Source of the DNA: Bacilli bacterium
GTDB taxonomy: Bacteria; Bacillota_I; Bacilli_A; RFN20; CAG-826
NCBI GenBank assembly: GCA_017468925.1
Contig: JAFUHI010000007.1
Location: 1-64,000 of the forward strand
Direction of reading: 5' to 3'
Length of the DNA: 64,000 nucleotides
Positions 44,569-53,505 of the stretch are shown in pieces (positions within the stretch are counted from its first letter, which is position 1; every line of letters begins with the position of its first letter). A model generated the notes under the pieces. That model was given only the letters and a program-made list of their open reading frames with translations, did not search any database and was not told where the DNA came from. The translations under genes were made by a program, and so were the position numbers.

Positions 44569-45554
44569 TGATTGAATATCTTCCTTCGAATGACTTGCCT
44601 CCAATCATTGAGGAATTATCAAAGACTTTTCCTTTGGAAAGATTGAAGGAAGTCGGGATGCATTGTGGTCTTGAATACACTTCATTCCCTTTCTTCGTAG
44701 ACCTAAAGAAATATAGCCGTTATGACCATTCTTTAGGCGTGGCGAAGATCATTTATCACTTCACGAAAGATACAAAGCAAGCCATATCAGGCTTATTTCA
44801 CGATATATCAACCCCGCCTTTTGCCCATGTCGTGGATTTTGTCTATGGCGATTATGATAAGCAAGAAGCGACCGAAAGAAAGACAAAAGACGTCATCATT
44901 TCCTCAAAGGAAATAATGGATATATTAAACAAGAATGATATATCGATTGATGAAGTCGATGATTATCACAAATACCCCCTCGCGGACAATGATTCTCCGG
45001 AATTATCCGCAGACCGATTGGAATATTCTTTGTCAAACTTCATCAATTTCTCATTTTTATCAAAAGAAGAGACCCAGGAAATATATGACGATATTTCGAT
45101 TGGAATAAATGAGAAAGGAGAAGAGGAACTGATGTTTTCTTCCTTCTCCTTGGCCTTGAAATTCGGAAAGAACGTCCTCAATAATTCAAAAGTTTATGTC
45201 TCAGACCCAGACCGTTATTCAATGGAAAGACTGGCGAGAATAATTAAACAAGCGTTAGACAAAGGCATCGTGGATATAAATAAGCTTTATTCGTTAGATG
45301 AGCCTTCATTGATCGATATATTCAAAAAAGATGAAGAGGTTTATGCTTCATTCTTGTCTTTTAGAAAAATGCATGCCTTATCAAAAAGCAATTATAAAGA
45401 TGGCCCATATTCATTCAAGATATCCGCGAAAAAAAGATACATCGACCCATATATAAAAGGGCAAGGTAGGCTATCGAAATTGGATAAAGATTTCGCCTTG
45501 TCTTTGGCTGAATTTGTTTCCCAATCGTTCGATTATTATCTTAAAGCCGAATGA
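44568..45554 (+). CDS. HD-domain phosphohydrolase
   Basis: A 328-residue HD protein with the metal-binding set: His54 in RYDHSLG, His78-Asp79 in GLFHDIS, His87 in PPFAHVVDF and a later Asp in LSADRLEYS. It resembles dGTPase-like or SAMHD1-like phosphohydrolases but is shorter. The substrate (nucleotide or other phosphate) is not readable. It shares the TAATG junction with fucU and is followed by the 33-bp repeat array of the next gene. Confidence 0.85.
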   Translation: MIEYLPSNDLPPIIEELSKTFPLERLKEVGMHCGLEYTSFPFFVDLKKYSRYDHSLGVAKIIYHFTKDTKQAISGLFHDISTPPFAHVVDFVYGDYDKQEATERKTKDVIISSKEIMDILNKNDISIDEVDDYHKYPLADNDSPELSADRLEYSLSNFINFSFLSKEETQEIYDDISIGINEKGEEELMFSSFSLALKFGKNVLNNSKVYVSDPDRYSMERLARIIKQALDKGIVDINKLYSLDEPSLIDIFKKDEEVYASFLSFRKMHALSKSNYKDGPYSFKISAKKRYIDPYIKGQGRLSKLDKDFALSLAEFVSQSFDYYLKAE

Positions 45555-45559
45555 CAATT

Positions 45560-45672
45560 TATTGGAAAAACCGATTTTTTGATACATTTTTTTATTGGAA
45601 AAACCGATTTTTTAGCACATAAATCTATTGGAAAAACCGAAAAAATGCAGTATATTTTTATTGGAAAAACCG
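45560..45672. repeat. 33-bp periodic repeat, four copies, before the intact ATPase-nuclease gene
   Basis: TATTGGAAAAACCG begins at 45560, 45593, 45626 and 45659, an exact 33-bp period. The 19-bp segments between differ, though the first two begin ATTTTTT. The array starts 5 bp after the HD gene's stop and ends 15 bp before ATG 45688, so promoter and ribosome-binding site (GGAAAGAG) lie in or beside it. Confidence 0.97.
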
Positions 45673-45687
45673 GAAAGAGTGTAAAAA

Positions 45688-47004
45688 ATGTACAGAAGAA
45701 AGATAGAAAAAGAACTTTGCGAATATTATAAAAACACTGATGATCCCAAGATTTTAGTTGTTTATGGTGCTCGCCAGGTTGGTAAGAGCTTCATTATTAG
45801 GGAAACTGCAAAAAAACATTTCAAGCATTTTGCTGAAATCGATCTAAAGGATGACTTTGAAGGTGATAAGCTTTTTGACAACGTAAAGACTACGAAAGAT
45901 TTTTATCTACTGGTCGGCTCTCTTTTTGGTAGTTTGAACAATAATAAGGATACGATTATTTTTTTAGATGAGATTCAGAACTACCCCCATTTAATGACTT
46001 TGTTAAAGCCACTTAGAAAAGAAAATAAATATAGATATATCGTGAGTGGTTCATTATTGGGCATAACGCTTCGTCATTCGTTTATCCCGATGGGTTCGAT
46101 AACCGAAAGAAGGATGTTTCCAATGGATTTTGAAGAATTCCTTTGGGCGAATGATTATGGTAACGAATCTATAGAATACCTTAAAAAATGTTTCTTGAAC
46201 TTGGAGCCAATAAACCAAAGCATCCACGATTACACTTTGAGGCTTTTTCAAGATTATTTGTTAACGGGTGGTTTGCCTGATGCTGTTGTTGAATACGTCA
46301 ACAAACAAAACGTAATGCAGATGCGAAAGACGCAGGATGAGATTTTCAGCTATTACAAAGACGATTGCTCTAAATATGACGAGGAACACAAATTAAAGAT
46401 AAGGCGCATTTACGATCTCATTTCGTCTTATATGGCCAACAAGGTTAAAAGGATTCAATTCAAAGCTATAGAAGATAAAGACGATTCAAACTTGAGCAAA
46501 TATGAAGATGAGTTTGATTATTTATTCGACTCTGGAATAGTATTGCCTTCTAGAGCAGTGTCCAATCCGGTTTTCCCATTAAGCGAAAGCAGAAGTAAAA
46601 ACCTGATTAAAACCTATTACAATGACGTTGGGTTGCTTACGAATATCCTTTATAGAAATAACATAGATGCGGTTTTGCGAAAAAACAAAGGAATCAACCT
46701 TGGTTCGGTATACGAAACCGCCGCCGCGATGGAACTTATCGCCCACGGGCACACTTTATACTACTTTGATAGCAAAAAAATTGGCGAAGTCGATTTTTTG
46801 ATAAACGGATATGACGATTTATCGGTATTGCCAGTGGAAATCAAATCTGGTAATGACCAAACCAATTACAGAGCCATCCCAAAACTTGTTGATCCAAAGG
46901 GGAATTATAAACTGTCCTATGGCTTTGTTTTTGGCAACGAGAACATTGTGAAAAAAGAAAAGAATCTCATCACTTTGCCAATTTATTTGATTATGTTTGT
47001 GTAA
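45688..47004 (+). CDS. AAA_14/DUF4143 ATPase with PD-(D/E)XK domain
   Basis: A 438-residue protein: MYRRKIEKEL, Walker A VVYGARQVGKSF (about 25-36), Walker B TIIFLDEIQNYP, and sensor VSGS. The C-terminal DUF4143 region has a PD-(D/E)XK-type core, GEVDFLI...VLPVEIKSG. It is the complete counterpart of the decayed gene at 33905. The family is widespread in prokaryotes, its role is not known, and it is often annotated as a putative mobile or defence ATPase. It lies behind a four-copy 33-bp array. Confidence 0.92.
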   Translation: MYRRKIEKELCEYYKNTDDPKILVVYGARQVGKSFIIRETAKKHFKHFAEIDLKDDFEGDKLFDNVKTTKDFYLLVGSLFGSLNNNKDTIIFLDEIQNYPHLMTLLKPLRKENKYRYIVSGSLLGITLRHSFIPMGSITERRMFPMDFEEFLWANDYGNESIEYLKKCFLNLEPINQSIHDYTLRLFQDYLLTGGLPDAVVEYVNKQNVMQMRKTQDEIFSYYKDDCSKYDEEHKLKIRRIYDLISSYMANKVKRIQFKAIEDKDDSNLSKYEDEFDYLFDSGIVLPSRAVSNPVFPLSESRSKNLIKTYYNDVGLLTNILYRNNIDAVLRKNKGINLGSVYETAAAMELIAHGHTLYYFDSKKIGEVDFLINGYDDLSVLPVEIKSGNDQTNYRAIPKLVDPKGNYKLSYGFVFGNENIVKKEKNLITLPIYLIMFV

Positions 47005-47069
47005 AAAGCAAAGCGTTGGAAGAACCAATTATAATTTAATAAAATAGATTTATACGAAGGAGAAACAAA

Positions 47070-47642
47070 ATGAAAAAATCAATAGGCGCCTGCCCAGCAT
47101 TATTCCCGATGCCTGTTCAAATGATAGCGACTTATAACGACGATGGGTCAGTCGATTTGATGAACGCTGCCTGGGGAGGGATTCTCGATAGCGACCTTTT
47201 AATTCTTAGCCTCGATTCCACCCATCGCACAAGCGACAACATCAAGAAAAGAAAAGCCTTCACCTTATCAATCGCGGATGAAACGACGATAAAGGAAAGC
47301 GATTATGTCGGAATGGTGAGCGAAAACCTTTTCCCTGGCAAATTCCTAAAAACAGGATTAAGCGCCTCCAAAAGCGAGAAAGTAGACGCCCCAATCGTCA
47401 ACGAATACAAATTGACTTTGGAATGTGAAGTCGAAAAGATAAGCGATGATGAGATGGGATTCTTCGTATACGCGCGAATCAAGGATGTTTTGGTGGATGA
47501 ATCAATCTTGGATCCAAAAGGAAAAGTCGATGTCACCAAATTAAAGCCGATAATGTTCGACCAATTCAAAAACGGATATTATTCCTTGGGAGAAAAAGCG
47601 GGCCAAGCTTGGGATGCTGGCAAGCCATTCCTAAAGAAATAA
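47070..47642 (+). CDS. Flavin reductase-domain protein
   Basis: A 190-residue FMN-binding split-barrel protein: CPALFPMPVQMIATYN, MNAAWGG, RTSDNIKKRKAFTLSI and YVGMVS are the family's flavin-contact blocks. AAGGAG precedes the ATG. Such proteins reduce flavins or act as flavoredoxins, with rubredoxin as a possible partner. Convergent with ruvX, with adjacent stop codons. Confidence 0.9.
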   Translation: MKKSIGACPALFPMPVQMIATYNDDGSVDLMNAAWGGILDSDLLILSLDSTHRTSDNIKKRKAFTLSIADETTIKESDYVGMVSENLFPGKFLKTGLSASKSEKVDAPIVNEYKLTLECEVEKISDDEMGFFVYARIKDVLVDESILDPKGKVDVTKLKPIMFDQFKNGYYSLGEKAGQAWDAGKPFLKK

Positions 47643-48071
47643 TCAAATCTGGCCGATAGATTTAAGATATCTTTCGAGTATTATCATAGCCGCGCCGGAA
47701 TCGATGCGGCTTTTTTGTTTTTTCGAATTTAATCCGCTTTCATGATACATTGAGGCGGCTTCAACCGTGCTATTTCTCTCATCGACTTTGATAACTTCTA
47801 ATGAAGGGAATTCTTTATTTAGCATCGATATGAAAGCTTCTACGATAGGGGTCATTTCACAAGGATCTCCAGAAGGGAATAAAGGCCAACCTATCACTAT
47901 TTTCTCGACAATTTCGGTCTCCATCACCTTCTTGATACCCTTTATTGCCTCTTCATAATATGTTGCTTTGAATTTTAGATTAGGCAAAGGAGTGGAAAGC
48001 ATGCCGCTTCTGGATATGGCCATCCCAAGGCTCCCTTTACCTAAATCAAGCGCGAGAATGTTTTTTTGCAT
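47643..48071 (-). CDS. ruvX: Holliday junction resolvase-like RuvX (YqgF)
   Basis: The start is ATG 48071, giving 142 residues; the longer open frame upstream has no conserved sequence. ILALDLGKGSLGMAIS opens the RNase H-like fold, KIVIGWPLFPSG and VDERNSTVEAA follow, and DSGAAMIILERYL closes it. The essential family member processes 16S rRNA 5' ends and/or resolves junctions. A TATAAT box ends 6 nt before the ATG, so the mRNA is probably leaderless. Confidence 0.88.
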   Translation of the reverse strand: MQKNILALDLGKGSLGMAISRSGMLSTPLPNLKFKATYYEEAIKGIKKVMETEIVEKIVIGWPLFPSGDPCEMTPIVEAFISMLNKEFPSLEVIKVDERNSTVEAASMYHESGLNSKKQKSRIDSGAAMIILERYLKSIGQI

Positions 48072-48077
48072 GGATTT

Positions 48078-48083
48078 ATTATA
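48078..48083 (-). promoter_or_regulatory. -10 box of ruvX, probable leaderless start
   Basis: Perfect TATAAT on the minus strand, 6 nt before ATG 48071. No ribosome-binding site fits. Confidence 0.65.
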
Positions 48084-48111
48084 GACTAAATAATCAAACG
48101 AGGAACACACT

Positions 48112-48783
48112 ATGACATTAGAAGAAGCGGTGGATGTTAGGCATTCAGTTAGGCAATATGTCGATAAACCAATAGAAGAAGAAAAAAGACAAAAACTAAA
48201 CGCTTTTGTTGATGATATCAATCAAGAATCAGGTTTGCATATTCAGCTAGTATATGATGAAAGAAAAGCGTTCGCGGGCGGTTTGGCGAGCTATGGCAAA
48301 TTCAAAGGAGTGTCCAACTATATCGCCTTGGTTGGCAAAAAGAGCAAGGATTTAGAGGAAAAAATCGGTTACTATGGCGAAAAGATCGTTTTGTACGCTA
48401 AGACTTTAGGGCTCAATACCTGCTGGGTTGCTTTGACCTTCAAGAACATCAAAAACGCTTATCAAGTGAAAAAGGGCGAAAAATTCCTCATGGTTATCTC
48501 GCTTGGCTATGGCGTACACAACGGATTTGCAAGAAAAAGCAAAAAGGGTGAAGAAGTATCGAAGGAATACGAAACCGCCCCAAAATGGTTTAGGAATGGG
48601 GTTGATTTCGCTTTAAAAGCACCCACCGCGATCAATCAGCAGAAATTCGCAATAACATTATCAGAAGAGAATAAAGTTAAAATCAAAGCTATTTTCGGCC
48701 CATATTCAAAAGTTGACCTAGGTATAGTCAAACTTCATTTTGAGTTGGGCGCCGGAAAAGAGAATTTCACCTGGGTTGATTAG
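48112..48783 (+). CDS. Nitroreductase-family protein
   Basis: A 223-residue FMN-dependent oxidoreductase. EEAVDVRHSVRQYVDKPIEE is the N-terminal family signature, YGEKIVLYAKTLGLNTCWVAL the middle, and KAPTAINQQKFAITL and LGIVKLHFELGAG the end. It probably reduces quinones or nitro compounds with NAD(P)H. GAGGAA precedes the ATG. Divergent from ruvX; its 3' end overlaps the next gene by 4 nt. Confidence 0.88.
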   Translation: MTLEEAVDVRHSVRQYVDKPIEEEKRQKLNAFVDDINQESGLHIQLVYDERKAFAGGLASYGKFKGVSNYIALVGKKSKDLEEKIGYYGEKIVLYAKTLGLNTCWVALTFKNIKNAYQVKKGEKFLMVISLGYGVHNGFARKSKKGEEVSKEYETAPKWFRNGVDFALKAPTAINQQKFAITLSEENKVKIKAIFGPYSKVDLGIVKLHFELGAGKENFTWVD

Positions 48784-50567
48784 CGATAATACCAAGGGCT
48801 CATCGTAAGATAAGCGATTATTGAAGCGGAGACGAAGAAGATAGAGGAAAGAGTTATCGCCCCTTTTCCTATGATTCTCATTGGGGCGATGTTTTCTTTT
48901 TCAAAAGATGAGAAACTGCTTCCGACCAATCCGCATAAAGGAATGATTATCAAAGCGATATATCTCATATCTTCGTTGCAGGTGTGGGGGTAGCTGCTAA
49001 CGAAATATACCGCCCAGCCATAAAAAACAATCAAAATAGACGCAAATAGATAAATCCTTGTCAAATCTAACTTCTTTTCTTTGCACATGATGAATCTTAC
49101 AAGCCTATATGGGAGAAGAAGCATCATTATGAATATAAGCGCGAGGCTCGATCCATACAAAGTCGCGCATTGGACTGAAGATAAACCAAACCCGTATTCG
49201 CCATACAAAGACGTCTTTACCAATGCTGTCAATAATGATGTATCTTGGATGAAATTTGGGTCTTTGTTGGAATGATATACCCAGATGAGGCGGAAAGTGT
49301 CGCTATTGGGGAAGAGGATGAATCTTTCAAAGAAGCTCTCGTTTTGTATGTACAAAGCATCATTATTCACGGGCGAGAAGAAGACGATTGGCTGGCCGAA
49401 TTTGATATAGCTCCATATTGGCCAACCCAAACCAAGAGGGAAGACAACCAAAGAAAATGCGGCCAATTGGATTAAGACCAACGCCCAAGGTGGTAATTTC
49501 CTATTTTCTTGTTTCTTCTCCTTGATGCTTTTTACGAAGACGTATAGAAGCATTGGGGCGATGACTATCGCTACTAAAGCGCCACCTAATTTGCAAGCCA
49601 TGGAGAAACCGATTGAAACACCAATCAATATCGCTTGATATGTCTTCCTATCCTGCATATAGCATAAGGCGTAATAGATGGCCACGATTGAGAAAAAAGT
49701 TGACATCCCATCATTATTCGTCCAGTTGGCGAAGAAACACCACATCGGATTGAATATGGCTAAGGCAAAGGCGATTAACAATCCCTTGCCTTCCAGATGT
49801 ACTCTTTTGAAAATCTTGTAGATGAAATAAATCTGGAGCCATTCCATCATCGTGTATAGCAGTCTCAATGATTCATAAAGCGCCCATTCTCTATTTGTTA
49901 AACCATAGGCTTCGCTGCCGTTTATATTCACTATCATCTCGTTTGAATGAATGAAAAGAGAATTGAATTTCATATAAAACCCGCTGACAAGATAGAACAT
50001 CTTTGGCTGATATCTTTCCAAAACGCCAGAGAAAGAGAAATCATACGCCCCGTTTTTCAAAACGATTTCCGGGACGATTCCATAGCGGTAAACTGTCATT
50101 ATCATCCCGAAATGGCCTCCGCCTCCATCAAATGTTCCATCTTCCATCAAATAACGTGAATAAGTGTCACCATAATAAAGGTCATGTTGGTTCCATAAGC
50201 CATTGTAGTTATATATTGGGGTAGATAACCCATACACCATAACCCACAAAGCTGCTATCAAAGCGATGATTGTGGCGGCTTTATGAACGGTTAATTTTCT
50301 CCTGCCCCACAAAAAGAAACCGAGGAAAAGAAGAAAAAGAATCAAAACACCGCTAAGAATATGAAACGATAGGATGCCATAATCTTTCCAATATCCATCT
50401 TTGTTTGTGTATGTTGGAGATGGATTGTAAATGAAAATGAAATAGGTCGCGTATAGGAAAATGACCGATAAAGCCCCAATCAATAGCCATTTCCATTTGG
50501 ATGAGAAAGCCTTTTTGATAAAGGTAACCGTTGCATTTATAACTTTGTTATCTAGCAATGATGTCAT
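48780..50567 (-). CDS. Polytopic glycosyltransferase-like membrane protein (GT39/PMT type)
   Basis: A 595-residue membrane protein with about 11-12 hydrophobic helices. An extracytoplasmic loop with acidic residues (YYGDTYSRYLMEDG) after the second or third helix recalls the catalytic loop of PMT/ArnT-type glycosyltransferases that use lipid-linked sugars. ATG 50567 is preferred: a TATAAT box ends 6 nt before it, and the upstream Met at 50597 abuts the preceding stop. Substrate unknown; surface glycan or lipid glycosylation is likely. Confidence 0.75.
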   Translation of the reverse strand: MTSLLDNKVINATVTFIKKAFSSKWKWLLIGALSVIFLYATYFIFIYNPSPTYTNKDGYWKDYGILSFHILSGVLILFLLFLGFFLWGRRKLTVHKAATIIALIAALWVMVYGLSTPIYNYNGLWNQHDLYYGDTYSRYLMEDGTFDGGGGHFGMIMTVYRYGIVPEIVLKNGAYDFSFSGVLERYQPKMFYLVSGFYMKFNSLFIHSNEMIVNINGSEAYGLTNREWALYESLRLLYTMMEWLQIYFIYKIFKRVHLEGKGLLIAFALAIFNPMWCFFANWTNNDGMSTFFSIVAIYYALCYMQDRKTYQAILIGVSIGFSMACKLGGALVAIVIAPMLLYVFVKSIKEKKQENRKLPPWALVLIQLAAFSLVVFPLGLGWPIWSYIKFGQPIVFFSPVNNDALYIQNESFFERFILFPNSDTFRLIWVYHSNKDPNFIQDTSLLTALVKTSLYGEYGFGLSSVQCATLYGSSLALIFIMMLLLPYRLVRFIMCKEKKLDLTRIYLFASILIVFYGWAVYFVSSYPHTCNEDMRYIALIIIPLCGLVGSSFSSFEKENIAPMRIIGKGAITLSSIFFVSASIIAYLTMSPWYYR

Positions 50568-50573
50568 CGCCTT

Positions 50574-50579
50574 ATTATA
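50574..50579 (-). promoter_or_regulatory. -10 box of the GT39-like gene, probable leaderless start
   Basis: Perfect TATAAT on the minus strand, ending 6 nt before ATG 50567, in the short gap after the oxidoreductase stop. Confidence 0.6.
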
Positions 50580-50597
50580 AACAAAAGACTTAGCCAA

Positions 50598-52136
50598 TTA
50601 AACCTTGGAAAAAGACGCCCTGAAACCTGTCTTTTTCGGTTTCTCAAGGCATTTGAATTTCTTTTTCTCCATATAGCATAGCCTCATCGCCGCGTGTTTG
50701 CCGGTGAATAGAGCGATTGGCAAGCCGCCAGGCGACATGAGCCATTGTCCGGATAAGGTGAAATTCTTCAATCCCTTGATTATCCCTGGCCTCATCAATC
50801 CTTTAGATGAAGCGGTGGTGATCCAAGACATATATGAGCCCTTATAAGCGTTCGTGTATCTTTCGTAGGTTTTAGGCGTTACGACATCAAGCAGTTTGAT
50901 CTCGTTTTCCTTTATGTCGGTTTTCTCGACGATTTTCGCCTTGAAAATCTCGCCTATCCTGTTTTTCTCTTTCTCGTATTCCTCTTTGGATAAAGAGGCG
51001 AAGAAGTCATATGTTGATTGCCCCGCGGCAATAAGAATTGTGATTATCGTTTTCCCATTCTTCGATATCGTTTTGTCAAAAGAGAAATTCCTTATGGCAA
51101 AGTGGTTCAATTTGATTCCCGCGAATTCGATAGGATCGATTAGATAATCCTTCATTTTCGGGTGGTGGGATAAATCACCATCGACGACATATGATAATTG
51201 AAGCGAGGAATTCAAAGGATATTTCTCGATGTCATCAAATCTTTCTTTGAAGAATTTGTCGGTGTATTTCCCATCCAATAGATTATTTAATGTGTGATAA
51301 GCGTCCGCGGAAGAGATGACGTAATCAGCGTAAACTTTATCCCCGTTCTCTAACTCAACCCCTTTGGCGGTGTTGTCTTCGATGATTATTTTCTTAACGC
51401 CTTTGCCTAAATAGAGTTTCCCCCCGTTTTCTTTATAAACGTCACTTACCCTTTTCATCATTTTGAGGCTTCCGCCTTCAATGACTCCGGCGTCGTTTTT
51501 GCTTAGAGCCTGCATGATATAGAAGAAGGAGTGGATGTTATATGTTGGGCCCATAAAACGGAGAATCAATTCACCGAGTTTCTTGTTTTTGAATTTCTTC
51601 GCGTAATCTTCTACCGAGACTTTCCTATAATGGGCGAAATGGAAAGCCATAGGAAGCATATGCAACCCATAAGGGATGAATTCAAAGATATTCATCTTAT
51701 CTAATGGTTTTTTGACTGGAATCGAAACGAACTGATATCTTTTGACCGTATCGATGAATTTCTTGATTCTTCGTTTATCCTCGGGGAAGAAATCCATCAT
51801 CTCTTTTTCTAATTTCTCCAAATCGCCATAGAAGACAAAAGTCTTTCCATCCACCTCAAATTGGGTGATGTCTTCTGTTGGATAAATGATGGATTTGTCG
51901 TTGAAAGCGCCTATACGTTCCCACAAAGGATAGAGCTCGCTATAAGGGGAAGTGCCTACAATCCAATGGGCGCAGCCATCAATGTAATGGCCTTCTCTAT
52001 ACCATCCGGTGCATTCTCCACCTGGAATAAGGTGTTTTTCATATATTTCCACGTCAAAATCGTTGTCCAGGCAATATATGCCTGCAGTCAAACCAGATAA
52101 ACCCGCTCCAACGATGATGACTTTCTTTTTATCCAT
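50598..52136 (-). CDS. FAD-dependent oxidoreductase, phytoene desaturase-like
   Basis: A 512-residue flavoprotein with dinucleotide motif VIIVGAGLSGLTAGIYC at the N-terminus, EKHLIPGGECTG, and the C-terminal GQWLMSPGGLPIALFTGKHAA that closes the FAD site in carotenoid desaturase-like enzymes. ATG 52136 is chosen since the motif begins a few residues later; an in-frame GTG at 52160 is less likely. No other carotenoid genes are near, so the substrate is unclear; members include retinol saturase-like proteins. Confidence 0.85.
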   Translation of the reverse strand: MDKKKVIIVGAGLSGLTAGIYCLDNDFDVEIYEKHLIPGGECTGWYREGHYIDGCAHWIVGTSPYSELYPLWERIGAFNDKSIIYPTEDITQFEVDGKTFVFYGDLEKLEKEMMDFFPEDKRRIKKFIDTVKRYQFVSIPVKKPLDKMNIFEFIPYGLHMLPMAFHFAHYRKVSVEDYAKKFKNKKLGELILRFMGPTYNIHSFFYIMQALSKNDAGVIEGGSLKMMKRVSDVYKENGGKLYLGKGVKKIIIEDNTAKGVELENGDKVYADYVISSADAYHTLNNLLDGKYTDKFFKERFDDIEKYPLNSSLQLSYVVDGDLSHHPKMKDYLIDPIEFAGIKLNHFAIRNFSFDKTISKNGKTIITILIAAGQSTYDFFASLSKEEYEKEKNRIGEIFKAKIVEKTDIKENEIKLLDVVTPKTYERYTNAYKGSYMSWITTASSKGLMRPGIIKGLKNFTLSGQWLMSPGGLPIALFTGKHAAMRLCYMEKKKFKCLEKPKKTGFRASFSKV

Positions 52137-52222
52137 GGTGTATGAATGAAAAGATACCACAATCGACCAAATTAATAAAGAATTGTAAAGCGTGGTGGAT
52201 GGAATCTTGCGAAAATGCGGCG

Positions 52223-52252
52223 CTACTGTAGAAAAAATACAGTGGAGTTTTT
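52223..52252 (+). other. Orphan hairpin with T-run
   Basis: CTACTGTA pairs with TACAGTGG (one T-G) around GAAAAAA, followed by AG and five T. No gene on this strand ends before it, so it may end an unannotated RNA or an upstream transcript antisense to the oxidoreductase. Confidence 0.4.
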
Positions 52253-52343
52253 GTGCTTAAAAATTCAATATCAGTCGGATAAAAGCATTGCTCATTCAAA
52301 CGCACATCTTTTTCGCCATTCCCAAAAGAATATGTTTAGCAAA

Positions 52344-52372
52344 TTGAGGCGTAATATCAATTGTGCTAGAAT
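52344..52372 (+). promoter_or_regulatory. Promoter of the phosphate transporter gene, probable leaderless start
   Basis: TTGAGG (52344-52349), a 17-bp spacer and TAGAAT (52367-52372) with an extended TGC. The box ends 8 nt before ATG 52381, and no ribosome-binding site lies between. Confidence 0.75.
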
Positions 52373-52380
52373 TTTCTAGC

Positions 52381-53492
52381 ATGGATATAGGCTCTTTCTT
52401 TACTTTGTTAGGCAAATACCCTTGGGCAATCGTAGCCATTTTGCTGACATATGGGCTTGTATTCATAAACGGATGGACAGATGGCCCCAATGCGATTGCA
52501 ACTTCCATAACCACCAGAGCCTTGAAACCCAAACACGCGGTCGCATTATGCGCGATTGGGAATCTAATAGGCGTATTGATTATTGGGCGTTGGCCTCGTC
52601 TTTGACTATATTAGGCTCTGTTTCCAACACAATCGCAGAATTGATTAAATTCCCAACATTTTCGAATGAATCCGAGCTGAGCCAGGCTTTTATCGTCATT
52701 GCAGGAGGTATATTCGCGGTTAATATATTCTCTTTGGCGAGCACTTATTTTGGCTTCCCTTCCAGCCAATCAAATGGGCTTATAGGCGGACTCACTGGCG
52801 CGGCTATCGCCTTGGGTGTATTTTCCTCCATATCGAATGTTTTCTCTTACGTTTCGCTTGAGCCATGGATAAAAGTCATCATCGGTTTCTTTGGCTCTTT
52901 GGTTCTCGGTTTTATATTGGGTTATGTTTTGACCAAATTAATCGCGCTTATCTTTAGGAGAGTAAGAAGAAGGAAGGCAAATAATTTCTTCGATAAAGGG
53001 CAGATTGTCTCCGCAGGACTAATGTCTTTCGCCCATGGAGTGCAGGATGGGTCAAAGTCAATTGGTGTCTCGATGATGATCGCCGCTTTATTAACCTCAT
53101 TTGAGCCAACTCCATTAACTTCTGATAAATTCACCGGTGTTTATTACATCTATCTCCCAGTTGCCTTGTTCATGACTTTAGGCACCTGCATGGGTGGATT
53201 CTCCATCATCAAAACGATGGGAAAAGGGATGACCACTTTATCGAAATACCAGGCTTTCGCCACAGATATCGCTTCATTTATTGGGCTCATGCTCGCCACA
53301 TTCTTTGGCTTGCCTATCTCCACTGGCTCCATCAAATCCACCGCAATATTAGGTTGTGGCGCTTCAATCAGTTTCAGAAGGGTGAAGTGGGGAAAAGCCG
53401 GGAAGATGATAGGAAGCTGGATACTCATATTCCCAGCGACCGCTTTAGTGGGATTCATATTCGTTGCCATATTCATTTGGACGGTAAGATAA
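52381..53492 (+). pseudogene. pit: PiT-family phosphate transporter with frameshift
   Basis: The first frame runs from ATG 52381 and gives the Pit N-terminal motif FINGWTDGPNAIATSITTRA and AIGNLIGVLII, then hits a stop at 52605. The second frame continues ALASSLTILGSVSNTIAELI to the stop at 53492, with the second Pit repeat MSFAHGVQDGSKSIGVSMM. The join is near 52580-52600, where one extra base (or a -1 shift) is needed. Both halves are otherwise well conserved, so it may be a sequencing error or recent mutation. The DUF47 partner follows by 13 nt. Confidence 0.85.
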
Positions 53493-53505
53493 AGGAGAAA
53501 CAATT

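Noticed and set aside
45560-45672. 33-bp period read as a CRISPR array
   Set aside because: A CRISPR unit has a repeat of about 23-40 bp plus a spacer of similar length. Here motif and filler together are only 33 bp, and no cas genes are present.
52560-52610. Programmed -1 frameshifting in the Pit gene
   Set aside because: No slippery heptamer followed by a hairpin or pseudoknot is visible at the join; a mutation or sequencing error is simpler.
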